NCBI RefSeq assembly: GCF_009764355.1 | Contig: NZ_LNUA01000016.1 | Span: 1-8,146, forward strand | Length of the DNA stretch: 8,146 nucleotides | Reading direction: 5' to 3' | DNA from: Companilactobacillus bobalius | Lineage (GTDB): Bacteria; Bacillota; Bacilli; Lactobacillales; Lactobacillaceae | Shown here: positions 4,409-8,146 of the stretch, in pieces | How positions within the stretch are numbered: the stretch's first letter is position 1 | Layout: each line of letters begins with the position of its first letter | The notes under the pieces: generated by a model | Database searches by the model: none | Told to the model about the DNA's origin: nothing | What the model saw: only the letters and a program-made list of their open reading frames with translations | Made by a program: the position numbers and the translations under genes

Positions 4409-6328
4409 ATGAAAATTATTAATATTGGAGTTTTAGCTCATGTTGATGCAGGAAAAACTACCTTAACAGAAAGCTTATTATATAACAGTGGAGCGATTAC
4501 AGAATTAGGAAGCGTGGACAAAGGTACAACGAGGACGGATAATACGCTTTTAGAACGTCAGAGAGGAATTACAATTCAGACAGGAATAACCTCTTTTCAG
4601 TGGGAAAATACGAAGGTGAACATCATAGACACGCCAGGACATATGGATTTCTTAGCAGAAGTATATCGTTCATTATCAGTTTTAGATGGGGCAATTCTAC
4701 TGATTTCTGCAAAAGATGGCGTACAAGCACAAACTCGTATATTATTTCATGCACTTAGGAAAATGGGGATTCCCACAATCTTTTTTATCAATAAGATTGA
4801 CCAAAATGGAATTGATTTATCAACGGTTTATCAGGATATTAAAGAGAAACTTTCTGCCGAAATTGTAATCAAACAGAAGGTAGAACTGTATCCTAATATG
4901 TGTGTGACGAACTTTACCGAATCTGAACAATGGGATACGGTAATAGAGGGAAACGATGACCTTTTAGAGAAATATATGTCCGGTAAATCATTAGAAGCAT
5001 TGGAACTCGAACAAGAGGAAAGCATAAGATTTCATAATTGTTCCCTGTTCCCTGTTTATCACGGAAGTGCAAAAAACAATATAGGGATTGATAACCTTAT
5101 AGAAGTGATTACGAATAAATTTTATTCATCAACACATCGAGGTCCGTCTGAACTTTGCGGAAATGTTTTCAAAATTGAATATACAAAAAAAAGACAACGT
5201 CTTGCATATATACGCCTTTATAGTGGAGTACTACATTTACGAGATTCGGTTAGAGTATCAGAAAAAGAAAAAATAAAAGTTACAGAAATGTATACTTCAA
5301 TAAATGGTGAATTATGTAAGATTGATAGAGCTTATTCTGGAGAAATTGTTATTTTGCAAAATGAGTTTTTGAAGTTAAATAGTGTTCTTGGAGATACAAA
5401 ACTATTGCCACAGAGAAAAAAGATTGAAAATCCGCACCCTCTACTACAAACAACTGTTGAACCGAGTAAACCTGAACAGAGAGAAATGTTGCTTGATGCC
5501 CTTTTGGAAATCTCAGATAGTGATCCGCTTCTACGATATTACGTGGATTCTACGACACATGAAATTATACTTTCTTTCTTAGGGAAAGTACAAATGGAAG
5601 TGATTAGTGCACTGTTGCAAGAAAAGTATCATGTGGAGATAGAACTAAAAGAGCCTACAGTCATTTATATGGAGAGACCGTTAAAAAATGCAGAATATAC
5701 CATTCACATCGAAGTGCCGCCAAATCCTTTCTGGGCTTCCATTGGTTTATCTGTATCACCGCTTCCGTTGGGAAGTGGAATGCAGTATGAGAGCTCGGTT
5801 TCTCTTGGATACTTAAATCAATCATTTCAAAATGCAGTTATGGAAGGGATACGCTATGGTTGCGAACAAGGATTATATGGTTGGAATGTGACGGATTGTA
5901 AAATCTGTTTTAAGTATGGCTTATACTATAGCCCTGTTAGTACCCCAGCAGATTTTCGGATGCTTGCTCCTATTGTATTGGAACAAGTCTTAAAAAAAGC
6001 TGGAACAGAATTGTTAGAGCCATATCTTAGTTTTAAAATTTATGCGCCACAGGAATATCTTTCACGAGCATACAACGATGCTCCTAAATATTGTGCGAAC
6101 ATCGTAGACACTCAATTGAAAAATAATGAGGTCATTCTTAGTGGAGAAATCCCTGCTCGGTGTATTCAAGAATATCGTAGTGATTTAACTTTCTTTACAA
6201 ATGGACGTAGTGTTTGTTTAACAGAGTTAAAAGGGTACCATGTTACTACCGGTGAACCTGTTTGCCAGCCCCGTCGTCCAAATAGTCGGATAGATAAAGT
6301 ACGATATATGTTCAATAAAATAACTTAG
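4409..6328 (+). CDS. tet(M): Tet(M) ribosomal protection protein (tetracycline resistance)
   Basis: The 639-residue product is a full-length Tet(M), an EF-G-like GTPase that binds the ribosome, dislodges tetracycline from the 30S decoding site and restores elongation. The GTPase motifs are intact: AHVDAGKTT (10-18), RGIT (52-55), DTPGH (74-78) and NKID (128-131). The C-terminal domain IV loop containing SPVSTPADF, which reaches the tetracycline site, is also present. ATG at 4409 is chosen over the in-frame ATG at 4394 because GGAGG (4396-4400) lies 8 bases before it. Expression depends on the promoter at 4102 and the attenuator. No frameshift or internal stop is seen, so resistance is expected. 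The allele is Tn916-like; mosaicism cannot be judged without alignment. Confidence 0.97.
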   Translation: MKIINIGVLAHVDAGKTTLTESLLYNSGAITELGSVDKGTTRTDNTLLERQRGITIQTGITSFQWENTKVNIIDTPGHMDFLAEVYRSLSVLDGAILLISAKDGVQAQTRILFHALRKMGIPTIFFINKIDQNGIDLSTVYQDIKEKLSAEIVIKQKVELYPNMCVTNFTESEQWDTVIEGNDDLLEKYMSGKSLEALELEQEESIRFHNCSLFPVYHGSAKNNIGIDNLIEVITNKFYSSTHRGPSELCGNVFKIEYTKKRQRLAYIRLYSGVLHLRDSVRVSEKEKIKVTEMYTSINGELCKIDRAYSGEIVILQNEFLKLNSVLGDTKLLPQRKKIENPHPLLQTTVEPSKPEQREMLLDALLEISDSDPLLRYYVDSTTHEIILSFLGKVQMEVISALLQEKYHVEIELKEPTVIYMERPLKNAEYTIHIEVPPNPFWASIGLSVSPLPLGSGMQYESSVSLGYLNQSFQNAVMEGIRYGCEQGLYGWNVTDCKICFKYGLYYSPVSTPADFRMLAPIVLEQVLKKAGTELLEPYLSFKIYAPQEYLSRAYNDAPKYCANIVDTQLKNNEVILSGEIPARCIQEYRSDLTFFTNGRSVCLTELKGYHVTTGEPVCQPRRPNSRIDKVRYMFNKIT

Positions 6329-6398
6329 TGTATTTTATGTTGTTATATAAATATGGTTTCTTGTTAAATAAGATGAAATATTTTTTAATAAAGATTTG

Positions 6399-6427
6399 AA
6401 TTAATCCGAACAGCGTTCGGATTAATT
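6399..6427. terminator. Perfect hairpin between tet(M) and the rep operon
   Basis: AATTAATCCGAAC (6399-6411) and GTTCGGATTAATT (6415-6427) form a perfect 13-bp stem with a 3-base loop. It lies between the convergent tet(M) and repB genes, close to where Tn916-like sequence ends. Short T-rich stretches follow on both strands but are not long, so it is a probable bidirectional terminator rather than a certain one. Confidence 0.65.
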
Positions 6428-6429
6428 TT

Positions 6430-6501
6430 ACAATCTACCCACCAGAATAATCTGTGGGACAGTCCCAGCCCTCACCCTTTAGCTTGGCAGCTACAGATTG
6501 T
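6430..6501. other. Palindrome-rich element downstream of repB
   Basis: An outer pair ACAATCT/AGATTGT (6430-6436 with 6495-6501) encloses CCCAC/GTGGG, the compact GGGAC-A-GTCCC and AGCT-TGGC-AGCT. This dense set in about 70 bases resembles a structured RNA or 3' regulatory element of the rep transcript. It lies between the repB stop codon and the hairpin at 6399-6427. I cannot name a family. Confidence 0.4.
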
Positions 6502-6553
6502 TCAAATTTATCTTCCGCTATTTAACTAGTCTTCTTTTCTTTTTTAGTTGTAA

Positions 6554-7072
6554 CTATTTACCAAAACGCCACCACTTTTTAGGTTTAGGTTGTGACTCCG
6601 GGGTGCTATTTTCAGGTTCCGGTTGTTTGTCTGACGTCACTTCTTTTTCACTATTATCATGCGGTGCCATCGTTAAGGCTTTCAAGTCCTTAATTTCTGC
6701 CTTGTATTCTTCGAGCAGTTGTTTGTCCTGTAAGGCCAATCTTTGTTGCTGATCTAGTAACTTATGTAACTCTTTCTTTTCAGATTGAAATTCTGATACT
6801 AAATTTCGAAGGAATTTCACTTCATCTTGTCCATCAACCGCATCTTTTTTGTTGTCGTCAACATCATCTTTTTGTTGACGGTATCTTGTTGATGAATCGT
6901 TTGAGAACATTGCTTTAATAGCTTTTTGCCCATCAACATCAACGTAAACAGTATTGCCTTTTGTTGATGTAAATTGACGTAAATCGATTGACACATCTCT
7001 TTTTATCTTTTGCCATATAGCCTGCTTTGAAACGCCCAATTCATCAGCAAGTTCTCTAATAGTTTTAGGCAT
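6554..7072 (-). CDS. repB: RepB, DUF536-type plasmid replication accessory protein
   Basis: The 172-residue product starts MPKTIRELADELGVSKQAIW, a helix-turn-helix segment over about residues 3-25. An acidic linker and a coiled-coil stretch follow (about residues 86-135, LVSEFQSEKKELHKLLDQQQ and onward), then a Pro/Glu-rich tail ending in KKWWRFGK, typical of DUF536 proteins encoded after rep in theta plasmids of lactic acid bacteria. ATG at 7072 overlaps the repA stop by 8 bases (ATGCCTAA), so translation is likely coupled; an in-frame ATG at 7102 is deep inside repA. Such proteins are linked to copy-number control or stability and are often not essential for replication. The exact role here is inferred. 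Confidence 0.88.
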   Translation of the reverse strand: MPKTIRELADELGVSKQAIWQKIKRDVSIDLRQFTSTKGNTVYVDVDGQKAIKAMFSNDSSTRYRQQKDDVDDNKKDAVDGQDEVKFLRNLVSEFQSEKKELHKLLDQQQRLALQDKQLLEEYKAEIKDLKALTMAPHDNSEKEVTSDKQPEPENSTPESQPKPKKWWRFGK

Positions 7073-8000
7073 GATTTCCAAACCCCTTTCGGAGTTCAGC
7101 AAGTGCTTCTTGTCTTGCTTGATCTCTTATTTTTTTATCATGTTCAGCCTGTTTATCAGCCAATGCTTGTTTTTCAGTGGATCCTAGTGGTAATCCTTTA
7201 ACTTTATCAGTAGCGCGCCATTTTTCCTGTTCTGTTAGTTCACTATTATGCTGAATATTGAAAAGTTTTTGTCGTTCATCTTGTAATTTGCCTTGTGAGA
7301 AGTCATTAGCGCCTTTCTTTTCTGGTTTCCAGGTAAATGAATACCCTATTACTGGTTTTCCACGTCCCTTGCCATATTTCTTTCTAATAGCTAGGCCTCT
7401 AAATAATGGTGTTAACTCTTCTTTGATGGGCTTTATAACATACCTATCAATATCTCCTGACTTTTTCCAATAGCTTTTAGGAATATCGAGTAATTCAAAA
7501 AAGTCTTCTTTTGATAAAAAAGCATAACCTGTTGTTCTAAAACCCTTTAACAATCTAAAAGCAGTTTTGGCGTAACTGCTTCTAAGATCTCTAAATTCCG
7601 CTAAAGCATATCTAACCCATGTATCTAAATTATTAAGAAGTGGCAAAGCATCTTTATATACTTCAACATCTATATAAGGGGAATCAGCTTCACCAACAAT
7701 GCTGAATTTAGTAAACATAACAAACATCTCTCTATTTAATCCAGATTTACTACGTCTTCCAAAATGAAGTCCCATTAGTTTTTCATAAGTTCTTTGAATA
7801 TCATCTTCAAAGCGATTATTTGCAGTTGGTTTATAGTTGCTCAAGTCTTTAAGTTGTTCAAAAGAAAATCTAACTGTTTGATCCCCTTTATCACGCATAC
7901 GAGAAATAATTGAAAAAAATAGATTCATTTCAATAGGGGTGAATTTACGTAAGGGAATAGTATTAAGTTCTGGATCATATTTTATAAGTTCATTGCTCAT
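7065..8000 (-). CDS. repA: RepA, Rep_3-family theta replication initiator (pUCL287 type)
   Basis: The 311-residue product is a Rep_3 (initiator replication protein) member with two winged-helix regions. The first follows IPLRKFTPIEMNLFFSIISRM near the N-terminus and the second covers about residues 125-230, including ELLDIPKSYW and GYSFTWKP. It should bind the 22-bp iterons at 21-120, open the origin and load the host replisome. ATG at 8000 is chosen because GGAGGTG lies 6 bases upstream; an in-frame start at 8105 would be inside the iterons. The Lys/Glu/Ala-rich C-terminal tail is helical. The promoter at 8019-8047 overlaps inverted iteron cores, which suggests autoregulation. repB follows with an 8-base overlap. 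Confidence 0.95.
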   Translation of the reverse strand: MSNELIKYDPELNTIPLRKFTPIEMNLFFSIISRMRDKGDQTVRFSFEQLKDLSNYKPTANNRFEDDIQRTYEKLMGLHFGRRSKSGLNREMFVMFTKFSIVGEADSPYIDVEVYKDALPLLNNLDTWVRYALAEFRDLRSSYAKTAFRLLKGFRTTGYAFLSKEDFFELLDIPKSYWKKSGDIDRYVIKPIKEELTPLFRGLAIRKKYGKGRGKPVIGYSFTWKPEKKGANDFSQGKLQDERQKLFNIQHNSELTEQEKWRATDKVKGLPLGSTEKQALADKQAEHDKKIRDQARQEALAELRKGFGNHA

Positions 8001-8018
8001 AATTACACCTCCACAACT

Positions 8019-8047
8019 ATTATATAAAATCAACGATTGTTTATCAA
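8019..8047 (-). promoter_or_regulatory. repA promoter
   Basis: On the minus strand, TTGATA (8047-8042) and a perfect TATAAT (8024-8019) are separated by 17 bases. The ribosome binding site and ATG of repA follow at once. The -35 hexamer is part of an inverted iteron core, so RepA binding there would compete with RNA polymerase. Confidence 0.85.
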
Positions 8048-8051
8048 CGAT
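8029..8051 (-). promoter_or_regulatory. Inverted iteron cores over the repA promoter (likely RepA operator)
   Basis: ATCAACGAT occurs at 8029-8037 and 8043-8051; each is the reverse complement of an iteron-like core (ATCGTTGAT). The second extends to 13 bases (8038-8050) identical to the iteron core TCGTTGATAAACA in opposite orientation. They cover the spacer and -35 of the repA promoter. Rep proteins of this type commonly repress their own gene through such partial inverted iterons. Confidence 0.65.
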
Positions 8052-8146
8052 CACTATTAAAAACCTCGTTGATAAACAGACAAAACCTCGTTGATAAACA
8101 GACAAAACCTCGTTGATAAACAGACAAAACCTCGTTGATAAACAGA
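8043..8146. repeat. Terminal direct repeat, right copy (identical to 1-104)
   Basis: This repeats positions 1-104 exactly, including the first iterons (from 8063). It marks the overlap where the circular molecule was opened and should be dropped when the circle is drawn. Confidence 0.9.

Larger units (their letters stand above)
3380..6402 (+). mobile_element. Tn916-family fragment carrying orf13' to tet(M)
   Basis: Gene order and sequence from truncated orf13 through its terminator, the tet(M) leader with orf12, and tet(M) follow Tn916-family elements, recognised from memory. The left edge is placed near 3380, where the orf13 frame begins after a stop at 3370-3372. The right edge is near 6402, where the familiar A+T-rich sequence after tet(M) gives way to a hairpin. 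Both edges are approximate. Tn916 int, xis, the orf5-orf10 regulatory genes and the other conjugation genes are absent, so the fragment cannot move by itself. No insertion sequence or target duplication is visible at either edge. Confidence 0.8.

Noticed and set aside
6407..6419. Second LexA box (CGAAC-AGC-GTTCG)
   Set aside because: The half-sites are perfect, but the spacer is three bases instead of four and the palindrome extends outward to 13 bp per arm, which fits a terminator hairpin better.
6498..6752. Plus-strand frame opposite repB
   Set aside because: It is antisense to a well-supported gene and its Ser/Cys/Leu-rich product looks like a translation artefact.
6830..6975. Cluster of TTGTTGA/ATCAACA motifs resembling the iteron core CGTTGAT
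   Set aside because: They lie inside repB and encode its Asp/Val-rich stretches (DDVDDN, DVDGQK). Spacing is irregular and the match is only partial.
8001..8105. In-frame 35-codon extension of repA up to 8105
   Set aside because: It runs back through the repA promoter into the iterons and has no ribosome binding site, whereas ATG at 8000 has GGAGGTG at good spacing.

Overview
The window looks like a complete small theta-replicating plasmid of a lactic acid bacterium (Lactobacillaceae or a close relative), carrying the tetracycline-resistance gene tet(M). Its first 104 bases (1-104) are repeated exactly as its last 104 bases (8043-8146). This is what a circular molecule gives when its assembly overlaps itself, so the real replicon is probably about 8042 bp. 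The host is inferred from the pUCL287-type Rep protein with 22-bp iterons, the DUF536-type RepB, low G+C, AAGGAG-type ribosome binding sites and the PemIK module. No sequence names a species.

Replication region (6554-8146, joining 1-205 across the ends). On the minus strand, repA (7065-8000) and repB (6554-7072) overlap by 8 bases. Upstream of repA lie a strong promoter (8019-8047), inverted copies of the iteron core, and four and a half 22-bp iterons. Beyond the iterons are an inverted repeat and a phased array of AAGAGG hexamers.

Non-coding and accessory region (206-1250). A G+C-rich block holds three hairpins nested inside an outer stem (315-414). It is followed by a small unknown gene (676-870, minus). 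At 1041-1185 lie two oppositely oriented sequences with the hairpin plus TAAGTGCGC architecture of RSF1010/pSK41-like transfer origins. The window encodes no relaxase.

Stability region (1250-2601). A short tyrosine recombinase (minus) is divergent from a PemI/PemK (MazEF-type) toxin-antitoxin operon (plus), which is closed by a long perfect hairpin terminator. These plausibly serve multimer resolution and post-segregational maintenance.

Cargo region (2602-6430). A promoter carrying a perfect Gram-positive LexA box (CGAAC-N4-GTTCG) precedes an unrecognised multi-spanning membrane protein. The end of that gene runs into a Tn916-derived fragment: a 5'-truncated orf13 (TcpC-like), its terminator, the tet(M) promoter, the attenuation leader with two leader peptides, and full-length tet(M). 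Tn916-like sequence seems to stop shortly after tet(M), near a perfect hairpin that separates it from the convergent rep operon. No insertion sequence or Tn916 integrase is present, so the tet(M) segment is a stranded fragment now carried by the plasmid.
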